The notes under the pieces were generated by a model. That model did no database searches. It was not told the origin of the DNA and saw only the letters and a list, made by a program, of their open reading frames with translations. Both the position numbers and the translations under genes were made by a program. Shown here piece after piece: positions 26,190 to 34,564 of a stretch of 64,000 nt of DNA (position 1 is the first letter of the stretch; each line of letters begins with the position of its first letter). The stretch spans positions 62,001-126,000 of the forward strand of contig NZ_RZMW01000008.1 in assembly GCF_003992625.1 (NCBI RefSeq), in the 5' to 3' direction. The stretch comes from Pelagibacterium lentulum. GTDB lineage: Bacteria > Pseudomonadota > Alphaproteobacteria > Rhizobiales > Devosiaceae.

Positions 26190-27959
26190 ATGGCCAATAT
26201 ACCCCACGATGCGACTAACACAGCGCCACCCGCAGAGCTCGGGGAAATGGAACTTTACCACCCCAAGAGCTGGTGGACCAAATATGTCTTCTCTCAGGAC
26301 GCAAAGATCATAGCGATCCAGTATGCGGTGACGGCGCTTGCCATCGGCTTTGTGGCGCTGGTCCTGTCCTGGCTTATCCGGCTGCAGCTCGGCTTCCCCA
26401 ACACATTTACCTTCATCGACGCCGAGCGCTACTACCAGTTCATCACCATGCACGGTATGATCATGGTGGTGTACCTGCTCACCGCGCTCTTTTTGGGCGG
26501 CTTCGGCAATTACCTCATCCCGCTGATGGTGGGTGCAAGGGACATGGTGTTCCCCTACGCCAACATGCTCAGCTATTGGATCTATCTGCTCGCCGTGCTG
26601 GTACTGGTTGCCAGCTTTTTCGTGCCCGGAGGGCCGACCGGCGCGGGATGGACGCTCTATCCGCCACAAGCGATCACATCGGGCACACCCGGCGACGAGG
26701 GCGGCATCATCCTCATGCTGGTGTCGCTCATATTGTTCATCATCGGGTTCACGATGGGCGGGCTGAACTATACCGTCACCGTGCTGCAGGCCCGGACGCG
26801 CGGCATGACATTGATGCGCATGCCCTTGACCGTGTGGGGCATATTCGTCGCCACCATCATGGCGTTGCTGGCCTTTCCGGCGCTGTTCGTTGCAGCGGTC
26901 ATGATGCTGTTCGACAAGCTGCTGGGCACCAGCTTCTTCATGCCGACGCTGGTCGAGTTCGGCGAGCAGCTCAGTTATGGCGGCGGCAGCCCGATCCTGT
27001 TCCAACACCTGTTCTGGTTCTTCGGGCATCCGGAGGTCTATATCGTCGCCCTACCCGCCTTCGGGATCGTGTCCGATCTCATCAGCACCCATGCGCGACG
27101 CAACATCTTCGGCTATCGGATGATGGTATGGGCCATCGTGATCATCGGGGCGCTGAGCTTCGTCGTTTGGGCACACCACATGTATGTCAGCGGCATGCAC
27201 CCCTATTTCGGGTTCTGGTTCGCCACCACCACGCTCATCATCGCCGTACCGACCGCCATCAAGGTCTATAACTGGGTGTTGACGCTGTGGCGCGCCGACA
27301 TCCACTTCACGACACCTATGCTGTTCGCGCTGGGCTTCATCGTAACCTTCGTCAATGGCGGATTGTCGGGCCTGTTCCTGGGCAATGTGGTGGTCGACGT
27401 GCCCTTGTCTGACACCATGTTCGTCGTCGCGCACTTCCACATGGTGATGGGCATCGCCCCGATCCTCGTGATCTATGGCGCGATCTATCACTGGTATCCC
27501 AAGGTGACGGGCCGGATGCTCAGTGAGGCACTGGGCAAGTTCCATTTCTGGGTCACGTTCGTGGGCGCCTATCTCATCTTCTTCCCCATGCACTATGTGG
27601 GATTGATGGGCGCGCCGCGGCGTTATTTCGAAACCTCGGACATCATGGTGCTTCCGGATTCGGCCATCACGCTCAACGCCTTCATGTCGATTGCGGCCTT
27701 CGTCGTCGGCTTTGCGCAGATGGTGTTCATCTTCAACGTCGTCTGGAGCCTGAAGAACGGCAAGGAAGCCGGTGGAAATCCTTGGCGCGCAACGACGCTC
27801 GAGTGGCAGACCCCCAAAACGCCGCCGGAGCACGGCAACTGGGGCAAGGAACTCCCGATCGTCTATCGCTGGGCCTATGACTACAGCGTGCCCGGCGCGC
27901 CCGAGGACTTCGTGCCACAGAACCAGCCGGCCGCCGCGACCCAAGGGGCACCGTCATGA
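26190..27959 (+). CDS. ctaD: Cytochrome c oxidase subunit I
   Basis: A 589-residue subunit I with about 12 transmembrane helices. It contains the heme a/CuB ligands: HGMIMV, the FGHPEVY motif (E and Y of the A1-type proton pathway), WAHHMY and AHFHMVMG. The E-V-Y form places it in the A1 type. It oxidises cytochrome c via subunit II, reduces O2 and pumps protons. ATG 26190 follows GAGGAG; the TTG one codon earlier is less likely. The stop overlaps the next gene's start (ATGA). Confidence 0.96.
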   Translation: MANIPHDATNTAPPAELGEMELYHPKSWWTKYVFSQDAKIIAIQYAVTALAIGFVALVLSWLIRLQLGFPNTFTFIDAERYYQFITMHGMIMVVYLLTALFLGGFGNYLIPLMVGARDMVFPYANMLSYWIYLLAVLVLVASFFVPGGPTGAGWTLYPPQAITSGTPGDEGGIILMLVSLILFIIGFTMGGLNYTVTVLQARTRGMTLMRMPLTVWGIFVATIMALLAFPALFVAAVMMLFDKLLGTSFFMPTLVEFGEQLSYGGGSPILFQHLFWFFGHPEVYIVALPAFGIVSDLISTHARRNIFGYRMMVWAIVIIGALSFVVWAHHMYVSGMHPYFGFWFATTTLIIAVPTAIKVYNWVLTLWRADIHFTTPMLFALGFIVTFVNGGLSGLFLGNVVVDVPLSDTMFVVAHFHMVMGIAPILVIYGAIYHWYPKVTGRMLSEALGKFHFWVTFVGAYLIFFPMHYVGLMGAPRRYFETSDIMVLPDSAITLNAFMSIAAFVVGFAQMVFIFNVVWSLKNGKEAGGNPWRATTLEWQTPKTPPEHGNWGKELPIVYRWAYDYSVPGAPEDFVPQNQPAAATQGAPS

Positions 27960-28708
27960 GTGCCATCCTCATCTTCTTGACTGTGCTTGCGCTGGGAGCG
28001 GGTTGGTGGTTGTCCCGGCAGGGCTTGACCGTCAAGCCCTGGCTGCAGGTGGATCACGCCGGCACGGTGGCCGATCCGGGGCCGTCGCGCCATTCCCCCG
28101 CCCAGCTTGGCCTTGGCCTATTCCTTGCCGTTGTCGGTTCGCTGTTCGCTCTGCTGATCAGCGCCTACATCATCCGGGCGGAGGCGGGCGATTGGCGCGG
28201 CTTCCCCCTGCCCTGGATCGTCTGGGCCAACACCCTGACCCTGTTGGCCGCCAGCCTTGCGCTGGAGTGGGCTCGTTCGGCAGCGCAACGCGGCGCGCTC
28301 GCGGTTGCGCGAACCGGCGTCATTGCCGGCAGCGGGGCCGCCCTGCTGTTCGTGACCGGGCAGCTGGTGGCGTGGGCAAGCCTCACCGAGAGTGGATATG
28401 ATATCAGCTCTGGCCCCGCGGGCAGCTTTTTCTACCTCATGACGGCGGCGCATGGGCTGCACGTCGTTGGCGGGATCTTTGCGCTGGGCCGCACGCTCGG
28501 CCATATCAGGCGTGCCGATCAGGACAATCTGGGGTGGCAAGAGCGCAAAGAACAAGCCGGCCTGGTGCGCATAAGCGTCGATCTGGCAGCCACATATTGG
28601 CTGTTCATGCTTTTCGTCTGGGTAGTCCTTCTGCTGGTGCTGTCGGGCTGGGCTGGCGCGTTTCTTGCGCTGTGCGGGCAGATTTTGTCGGGGAGTGGAC
28701 TGACATGA
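27956..28708 (+). CDS. Subunit III-like membrane protein of the oxidase operon
   Basis: A 250-residue protein with about seven hydrophobic segments and the AAHGLHVVGG motif, which is the subunit III/CyoC histidine motif near the end of helix IV. The DLAATYWLFMLFVW segment corresponds to the usual YWHFVDVVW. It is therefore a divergent second subunit III copy; in Bradyrhizobium coxMNOP two adjacent III-type genes also occur. Coupled by ATGA overlaps to subunit I (upstream) and to the canonical subunit III (downstream). Confidence 0.8.
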   Translation: MSAILIFLTVLALGAGWWLSRQGLTVKPWLQVDHAGTVADPGPSRHSPAQLGLGLFLAVVGSLFALLISAYIIRAEAGDWRGFPLPWIVWANTLTLLAASLALEWARSAAQRGALAVARTGVIAGSGAALLFVTGQLVAWASLTESGYDISSGPAGSFFYLMTAAHGLHVVGGIFALGRTLGHIRRADQDNLGWQERKEQAGLVRISVDLAATYWLFMLFVWVVLLLVLSGWAGAFLALCGQILSGSGLT

Positions 28709-29427
28709 GCGAGGCAACAGCGAACGAGAACAAGCCGGTGCAGACCCTCGAACCCGGCCTTAAGGGAGTCGTCGCGGATTGGGCGTCCGATCAGCGCTCG
28801 TTCAAGACGGCCTCATGGGGCAAGGCGATGATGTGGATCTTCCTCGTCAGCGACACCTTCGTCTTCGGCATTTTCCTGCTCTCTTACATGACGACCCGCA
28901 TCTCGACGCCGGTCGCTTGGCCGGACCCCAGCCACGTGTTCGGGTTGCACGTCTTTGGTGTGGAAGTGCCGCTGCTACTCATCGCCATCATGACATTCGT
29001 GCTCATCACTTCGAGCGGCACGATGGCCATGGCCGTCAACTTCGGCTATAGGCGCGACAAGGCCAAGACGACGCTCATGCTGCTTGTCACCGCGCTGTTC
29101 GGGGCAACCTTTGTCGGCATGCAGATTTTCGAGTGGACCAAGCTGATCCAGGAAGGCGTCCGGCCCTGGGGCAACCCGTTCGGCGCGGAGCAGTTCGGCG
29201 CCAGCTTCTTCATGATCACCGGCTTTCACGGCACGCACGTCACCATCGGGGTCATTTTCCTTCTGATCGTCGCACGCAAGGTCTGGCGCGGTGATTTCGA
29301 CAACGGGAGGCCGGGCTTCTTTACCGCCCGCAAGGGACGCTATGAGGTCGTGGAGATCATGGGCCTTTATTGGCACTTCGTTGATCTCGTCTGGGTCTTC
29401 ATCTTCGCCTTCTTCTACCTGTGGTGA
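28705..29427 (+). CDS. Cytochrome c oxidase subunit III
   Basis: A 240-residue canonical heme-copper oxidase subunit III/CyoC family protein with five to seven hydrophobic segments, the FHGTHVTIG motif and the YWHFVDLVWVF signature near the end. It stabilises subunit I. I start at ATG 28705, which overlaps the preceding stop in ATGA; an upstream in-frame extension lies inside the previous gene. Subunit IV starts 5 bases after its stop. Confidence 0.9.
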   Translation: MSEATANENKPVQTLEPGLKGVVADWASDQRSFKTASWGKAMMWIFLVSDTFVFGIFLLSYMTTRISTPVAWPDPSHVFGLHVFGVEVPLLLIAIMTFVLITSSGTMAMAVNFGYRRDKAKTTLMLLVTALFGATFVGMQIFEWTKLIQEGVRPWGNPFGAEQFGASFFMITGFHGTHVTIGVIFLLIVARKVWRGDFDNGRPGFFTARKGRYEVVEIMGLYWHFVDLVWVFIFAFFYLW

Positions 29428-29432
29428 GAAAG

Positions 29433-29810
29433 ATGGATCAGAGCGAAACACACACTGAAACCCACCAACAGCATCCCATAAAGCTCTATCTCGTCGTGTG
29501 GGGCTGGCTGTTCGTCCTCAGTATCTTCTCCTACATGGTCGACATCATCGACTTTCGGGGACTTCTGCGCTGGAGCCTGGTGGTCACGTTGATGATGCTC
29601 AAGGCAGGTCTGATTGTGGCAGTCTTTATGCACATGGCGTGGGAGCGATTGGCGCTGACCTATGCCATGCTGGTGCCGCCGGTGCTGATCCTTGTCTTTG
29701 TCGTCATGATGATATTTGAAGGCGGCTACACTGAGTGGATGCGCCTCGTGTTCCTCGACAAGGCGGACGCAAACGCTCTGGCGGGAGATATTGGCGCGGC
29801 TGGCTACTGA
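29433..29810 (+). CDS. Cytochrome c oxidase subunit IV-family protein
   Basis: A 125-residue protein with three hydrophobic segments, matching the bacterial oxidase subunit IV (CyoD/COX4-like) topology. The MMLKAGLIVAVFMH segment fits the family (a Lys before a His-ended helix). It assists assembly or stability. It is the last gene of the oxidase operon, five bases after subunit III, and converges on the DUF2189 gene six bases further on. Confidence 0.85.
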   Translation: MDQSETHTETHQQHPIKLYLVVWGWLFVLSIFSYMVDIIDFRGLLRWSLVVTLMMLKAGLIVAVFMHMAWERLALTYAMLVPPVLILVFVVMMIFEGGYTEWMRLVFLDKADANALAGDIGAAGY

Positions 29811-29816
29811 GAGGGC

Positions 29817-30641
29817 TTATCGATTCGAACGGCGCTTGCGCACCTCCCTGCCAGGTTGGGGCGCAATCATCTTGCGGTAGAGGTGCCAAGTGGCGTGACC
29901 GAGCACCGGCATCACGATGACCAGGCCGACGAATAGCGTCACCATGCCAAGTGCCAGAAGCACGCCCACCAAAAGTCCCCAGAAAAGAACCGGTACGGTA
30001 TTGATCGATGTCGCCTTCACCGAGGTCCTGATCGCGACGCCGGCCTTGACGTTTCGGTCCAGCAGAAGCGGGAAGGTAACTACAGAAATCGACAGCACGG
30101 CCAGCGCGAACAGGAGGCCGACCAAATTACCGAAGATGATCAGCATCCAGCCGCGTGTGGTCGTGAACACCTCGTAAAACAGGGCCATGAATGACTCCGG
30201 CGCTTGTGATCCGAACAGGCTGGTAAACAGCAACTGCGCCGCAACCAGCCACGCGATGAACAGTGCGCAGAGCAGGAGACCGACAGCCAGGATGGCGGGA
30301 AAGGCAGGCGAACGTATCGCGCCAAATCCGTGCTTCCAGGAGGTATCGAGCCCCAACTCCTGCCTTCGGCTGATTTCATAAAAGATTAGCGCTACGAATG
30401 GTCCTAATAGGGCGAAGCCCGAAGCCAGAGGATAGATCAGCGGAAGCACGTTGCGGCCGGAGACCCAGAACCCGACCACCACCATCACGACCGGATAGAT
30501 CAGCGCCGCAAAGGCGTAATGTGAGGGATGTTCCCAGAAATCTTCAAAGCCGTGACGCAGGGCGTCGTTCACGTCGGATATTGAGATATCGCGGATTTGC
30601 AGATCGAGTGTGTGCTGATCCGCGGCGTTGATCTGCGTCAT
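29817..30641 (-). CDS. DUF2189-domain membrane protein
   Basis: A 274-residue polytopic membrane protein, about six hydrophobic segments, recognised as DUF2189 family by the N-terminal layout (LRHGFEDFWEHPSHYAF) and overall design. Function unknown. Its members often lie next to terminal-oxidase genes, as here. ATG 30641 has a strong AAGGAGGA ribosome-binding site; an upstream in-frame extension to 30716 has none. Confidence 0.8.
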   Translation of the reverse strand: MTQINAADQHTLDLQIRDISISDVNDALRHGFEDFWEHPSHYAFAALIYPVVMVVVGFWVSGRNVLPLIYPLASGFALLGPFVALIFYEISRRQELGLDTSWKHGFGAIRSPAFPAILAVGLLLCALFIAWLVAAQLLFTSLFGSQAPESFMALFYEVFTTTRGWMLIIFGNLVGLLFALAVLSISVVTFPLLLDRNVKAGVAIRTSVKATSINTVPVLFWGLLVGVLLALGMVTLFVGLVIVMPVLGHATWHLYRKMIAPQPGREVRKRRSNR

Positions 30642-31022
30642 AACCGGTCCTCCTTGGCGAGCCATGATCTGGCCGTCGGCTGCGGGATATACCGGAGCTA
30701 TTATGCGGTCCGGCAACGCAACCGCGACCTGTATGCTTCAACTATAACTCCAATTTGACACCTTGTCGTCAACCATGGCCTGAGCTCGCGCTGTCTCCCC
30801 CCGCCATTCTCACTTTGCTTTTTCTCCGACTGCGCTGGACCGGACTTAGAGAGATTTCCAGTCGCAACCTACCCGGTCAAAAAAAGGACTTTCGATATGG
30901 ATACTCTCGTCATTGTGGTGATGCCTGCGAACAAGAACTGCCGTATTCCGACCGGTGTGTCGGTAGCCCATGTAATTACTTCTGGGTTGACCGAATAAGG
31001 GGGCCTGGGCAAGGGGAGCGGC
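30642..31022. other. Intergenic region with a possible 33-codon ORF
   Basis: 381 bases between the DUF2189 start and the cupin stop. Apart from the possible small frame at 30897-30998 nothing is recognised. The DUF2189 promoter should lie at about 30700-30780 on the minus strand, where the DNA is AT-richer. Confidence 0.4.
30897..30998 (+). CDS. Possible 33-aa small protein
   Basis: ATG 30897 is preceded by AAAAAAAGGAC at a good distance and opens 33 codons (starts MDTLVIVVM, ends VITSGLTE), ending in TAA. It has a short hydrophobic beginning and no family I know. It could equally be the remnant of a longer gene or chance. Confidence 0.25.
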   Translation: MDTLVIVVMPANKNCRIPTGVSVAHVITSGLTE

Positions 31023-31361
31023 TTAATCCACGAACTCTTGTATGATCTCCGGCGAGGCATGGATGCACACCATCTCGAGGCGATCGGTTCCGCAGTTCTT
31101 GAAAGCATGAATCGTTCTGGGACCAACGGTTACGATGTCCCCCGCAACGACGCGCAGTTCGTCGCCATCCGCGCGGACCAGAGCTTCGCCGCTTATGACT
31201 ACCCAGGTTTCGGCATAGGGATGCCAATGCAAGCCAGGACCTGTATTGGGCTTTGCGTTCACCCAGAATATCGATACGCCTGCGCCGTGATCTATACCGT
31301 CAAACCGCGCTGTACTGGATTGTGACAGCTGGTTTTCGGTGCGCGTCGTAATCGTAATCAT
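31023..31361 (-). CDS. Cupin-domain protein
   Basis: A 112-residue single-domain cupin. Metal-ligand motifs are visible: GLHWHPYAETWVVISGE (two His and a Glu) and GPRTIHAF for the second motif. Such proteins range from sensors to isomerases, so no reaction can be assigned. Its ATG overlaps the stop of the DUF4287 gene in ATGA, so both are translated together. Confidence 0.85.
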   Translation of the reverse strand: MITITTRTENQLSQSSTARFDGIDHGAGVSIFWVNAKPNTGPGLHWHPYAETWVVISGEALVRADGDELRVVAGDIVTVGPRTIHAFKNCGTDRLEMVCIHASPEIIQEFVD

Positions 31362-31648
31362 GCGGGCCTGCTCGCAATGCCGTCGAGCCAGAGCGTATCC
31401 GTCTCGTGACGATGCGATCCGGTGGTGCCGACGTGTTTTGCGTCGATCTTTGCCCCGTTCTTGATGACATGCACGATTGCCATGCCGTGGCCGCGCCCAA
31501 GGCCGTAATCGCTTTTCAGCCACTCCAGAATTACACCGGCCTTCACGGACTCGTTATTAAATCCTTTTTCTCTAGCGACTTCAATCAGTTGCCGTGGCGT
31601 TAGTCCTGTTTTCTTCTCAACCGCATCCAGATATGCCTGAAATGACAT
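31358..31648 (-). CDS. DUF4287-domain protein
   Basis: A 96-residue soluble protein. The start MSFQAYLDAVEKKTGLTP and the following GVILEWLKSDYGLGRGHGMAIVH-type core (marked by the DYGLGRGHG piece) match DUF4287. Function unknown. RBS GGAAAAGGG. It is coupled to the downstream cupin gene and is at the right edge of the presumed island. Confidence 0.82.
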   Translation of the reverse strand: MSFQAYLDAVEKKTGLTPRQLIEVAREKGFNNESVKAGVILEWLKSDYGLGRGHGMAIVHVIKNGAKIDAKHVGTTGSHRHETDTLWLDGIASRPA

Positions 31649-31987
31649 GACCCTTTTCCTTGTGTTTCTGGCGTCCTAAGCGCGTGCCAAAATATAAGAC
31701 GAAGCCGTTGCTCTTGTCCCGACATCAAAGGGCGTATTTCCGGCAAGATCAACAAACCGACCCTGACAATGGATCCGGGTTGATGGTTGGAAGTGTGGCC
31801 GGTCCGTTGCAAAAAAGTCTGTCTCCTCGGCTTTGAACCGGGGCAAGCTATGCGTGCCGCTCTCAGTTTGTTCGCAAGGTCTGCTCCAAACTCTAATGTC
31901 ACCGCGGCACCATTGCTCTCTGGTCATTCCCGTATGCCCGGCGCTAAACTGGGCGCCAATGCCCTTCCCGACTCACACAGGTTTTTC
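31649..31987. other. Intergenic region upstream of mazG
   Basis: 339 bases between two divergent genes. No gene or repeat was identified. An in-frame extension of mazG back to 31787 has no family similarity and is treated as non-coding. It should hold divergent promoters and probably the right junction of the island. Confidence 0.5.
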
Positions 31988-32815
31988 ATGCAGCCCTCTC
32001 GCGATATCTCGGTTCTTCTCGAAATCATGGCGCGCTTGCGCGACAAGGAAAATGGATGCCCTTGGGATGTTGAGCAGGATTTTCGCTCGATCCGGCATTA
32101 CACGATCGAAGAAGCCTATGAGGTGGCCGATGCGATCGAGCGGGAAGACTATGAGGATTTGCGCGACGAGTTGGGAGATCTGATTCTGCAGCCCGTTTAT
32201 CACGCGCAAATGGCCAAGGAAGAAGGGTTATTCGATATTGGCGACGTGATTTTCTCGGTCACAGAAAAACTGATCCGGCGCCATCCGCACGTCTTTGGCG
32301 ATGATGATCCGGGCAATTCGGTTTCCACCGAAAAGCGCTGGGAAAATATCAAGGCGGCCGAGCGTGCTAAAAAGGCCGAAAAGCGCGGCGGTGAAAAGCC
32401 CCCTTCTCTGCTTGACGATGTACCTGTTGGCCTTCCGGCGCTGGCGCGGGCCGGAAAACTCGCCAAGCGCGCGGCGCGTGTAGGGTTCGATTGGCCCGAC
32501 ACGGCTTCGGTTCTGGCCAAATGTCAGGAAGAACTCGATGAAACCTCTGAGGTGATGAATGGCGGCGACATCGCCGCTATGACAGAAGAAATCGGAGATC
32601 TGCTGTTTTCCGTTGCCAATCTTGCGCGCCATGCGGGTATCGATCCCGAGGCAGCCTTGCGAGAAGCCAACGCCAAGTTCGTGCGCCGGTTTGAGCATGT
32701 AGAGGCCCGTTGCCGCGAGGATGGCATTGCCATCGCGGAAGCCGGGCTTGAGCGTCTCGATGGCTACTGGAACGAAATACGCACGGCTGACAAATCAGGA
32801 ATCCAGAGCCGTTAG
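31988..32815 (+). CDS. mazG: Nucleoside triphosphate pyrophosphohydrolase MazG
   Basis: A 275-residue all-alpha NTP pyrophosphohydrolase with two MazG repeats. The first has CPWDVEQ and the EEAYEVADAI...LRDELGD metal motif; the second repeat spans residues about 155-260 (QEELDE, EEIGDLLFS). It hydrolyses non-canonical or excess NTPs and can modulate (p)ppGpp levels. ATG 31988 gives the usual length. Its last 21 bases overlap the 3' end of hflX on the other strand. Confidence 0.93.
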   Translation: MQPSRDISVLLEIMARLRDKENGCPWDVEQDFRSIRHYTIEEAYEVADAIEREDYEDLRDELGDLILQPVYHAQMAKEEGLFDIGDVIFSVTEKLIRRHPHVFGDDDPGNSVSTEKRWENIKAAERAKKAEKRGGEKPPSLLDDVPVGLPALARAGKLAKRAARVGFDWPDTASVLAKCQEELDETSEVMNGGDIAAMTEEIGDLLFSVANLARHAGIDPEAALREANAKFVRRFEHVEARCREDGIAIAEAGLERLDGYWNEIRTADKSGIQSR

Positions 32816-34174
32816 CCGTCCGGCAAACCGTTGCAGAAACTCGGCCCGATGGCGGGGTTGCACCCGAACAGTATAGCGGGTTCCCTCTTCATCGGGCTCA
32901 TCACGGCTGACCACTTCCGCATTTGCGTAAAGCCAGCCGGTATCGGTGCCCGCATCATGGGAGACGAGAACGCTATAATGGCGCGCATCGGCCGCGAGTG
33001 TTTTCTCGATTACGCCAAGAAGGTCAGCAAGACCCTGTCCCGTGACCGCAGAGACCGGAATACTCGCCGCAACCTTGCCAACCGGCGTCACGCTTGCCAG
33101 TCCCCTGCCCGTTTCATCGGGATTTTCGGGAAGATTGTCGATTTTATTCCAGACTTCGATGATCGGGGTGTTTTCTCCAGTGACCCCCAGATCGGCGAGG
33201 ACTGAAAGCACGTCTTTGGCCTGCGCGGGGTGATCGGGATTGGAGACGTCGCGCACATGCAGAATGACGCGCGCGTCAGTCACCTCCTCCAGCGTGCCGC
33301 GAAAAGCCGCAATCAGGTCGGTCGGCAGATCGGAGATGAAGCCCACGGTATCGGAAAGAATGATATCACGACCATGGGGCAGCTTTGCTTTACGCACCGT
33401 GGTATCGAGTGTTGCAAACAACAAGTCCTTTGCCATGACCTCCGAGCCGGTCATTGCGTTGAAAAGGCTGGACTTGCCTGCGTTTGTGTAACCGACAAGT
33501 GCAACCACGGGAAATGGGATTGCCGCTCGAGGGCCGCGTTGGAGCTGGCGGGTGCGACGTACTTTTTCCAGGCGCCGCTCGAGAACGAGAATTCGATCCT
33601 GAATCTGGCGTCGATCCGATTCAATCTGAGTTTCACCAGGACCACCGAGAAAACCGCCGCCGCCACGCTGGCGTTCAAGGTGCGTCCATGATCGAACCAG
33701 ACGGCCCTTCTGATAGCTAAGGTGGGCCAACTCGACTTGCAGAACGCCTTCCCGCGTTGCCGCGCGTTCTCCGAAAATTTCGAGAATCAGCGCCGTGCGA
33801 TCGAGCACCTTGACGCCGATTTCGCGTTCGAGGTTGCGTTGCTGGATTGGCGACAGCGCCGCATCGATAACGAGCAATTCGACATCTTGCGCCTTGGCCC
33901 ATTCCGCCAATTGGCTGACCTGCCCTCCACCAAGAAAGGTCGAGGGCTTGATTTCGCGAACGCGCAGAATCTCGGTGAAGATCAGTTCAAGATCGATGGC
34001 CGCCGCAAGACCAATGAATTCCTCGTGCCGCGCATCTGCCGTGCGGCCATAATTGTGGTGCCGCGCATCCGGGGTAACGAGTCCGGTTCGCGTGCGCTTC
34101 TTTTCAAGATCGATGAAGCCCTTGCCCTCGCCGAGTGCATGGTCGTCATCATCATCGGGGTGGTCTTGACTCAA
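32795..34174 (-). CDS. hflX: GTPase HflX
   Basis: A 459-residue ribosome-associated GTPase. An N-terminal HflX domain is followed by a coiled-coil linker rich in Arg and Glu, then the G domain: [12 protein letters not shown] (G1), DTVGF (G3) and NKID (G4). The family splits stalled ribosomes during stress. The N-terminus carries an Asp run (DDDDDH). It overlaps hfq in ATGA, as is usual in this group, and shares 21 bases convergently with mazG. Confidence 0.95.
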   Translation of the reverse strand: MSQDHPDDDDDHALGEGKGFIDLEKKRTRTGLVTPDARHHNYGRTADARHEEFIGLAAAIDLELIFTEILRVREIKPSTFLGGGQVSQLAEWAKAQDVELLVIDAALSPIQQRNLEREIGVKVLDRTALILEIFGERAATREGVLQVELAHLSYQKGRLVRSWTHLERQRGGGGFLGGPGETQIESDRRQIQDRILVLERRLEKVRRTRQLQRGPRAAIPFPVVALVGYTNAGKSSLFNAMTGSEVMAKDLLFATLDTTVRKAKLPHGRDIILSDTVGFISDLPTDLIAAFRGTLEEVTDARVILHVRDVSNPDHPAQAKDVLSVLADLGVTGENTPIIEVWNKIDNLPENPDETGRGLASVTPVGKVAASIPVSAVTGQGLADLLGVIEKTLAADARHYSVLVSHDAGTDTGWLYANAEVVSRDEPDEEGTRYTVRVQPRHRAEFLQRFAGRLTALDS

Positions 34175-34416
34175 TCCGTATTGCTCTCGGGATCAAAAAG
34201 CTGGATCGGCGCGCCAGGCATGATCGTGGAGATCGCATGCTTGTAAACCAGTTGGGACTGAGCATCGCGGCGCAGAAGCAGACAGAAGTTATCGAACCAG
34301 GTAATGACACCCTGCAACTTTACGCCATTCACCAAAAAGATAGTGACGGGGACTTTCTGCTTGCGTACGTGATTAAGGAAGGAATCCTGCAGGTTTTGCA
34401 CCTTTTCACTGGGCAT
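34171..34416 (-). CDS. hfq: RNA chaperone Hfq
   Basis: An 81-residue Sm-like RNA chaperone that pairs small RNAs with mRNAs. The Sm1 motif [15 protein letters not shown] and Sm2 motif YKHAIST are intact, and the start is [16 protein letters not shown] as expected. I start at ATG 34416 since the upstream 18 codons are not conserved in type. The short C-tail is typical for alphaproteobacteria. Coupled to hflX by an ATGA overlap. Confidence 0.97.
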   Translation of the reverse strand: MPSEKVQNLQDSFLNHVRKQKVPVTIFLVNGVKLQGVITWFDNFCLLLRRDAQSQLVYKHAISTIMPGAPIQLFDPESNTD

Positions 34417-34564
34417 TGTTCGGCCTCTTTTCGCGTCGGTTGTGATGAAGAAGGTCGTCTCCTGCGACATACAGGTAAACTGGTCGTTCCCGCTTCAAAC
34501 TCTGACGCTGTTGCGTGTTCACAATGGTAACTATGGCATAAGTATTTGCTGATGCCTACTGGCG

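Noticed and set aside
25857-27944. Long antisense open frames opposite the oxidase genes
   Set aside because: They are mirror frames of GC-rich coding sequence; their composition and absent ribosome-binding sites do not suggest genes. Similar antisense frames occur opposite ntrY.
31787-31987. N-terminal extension of MazG
   Set aside because: The 67 upstream codons do not resemble the family and have no ribosome-binding site; ATG 31988 gives the standard protein.
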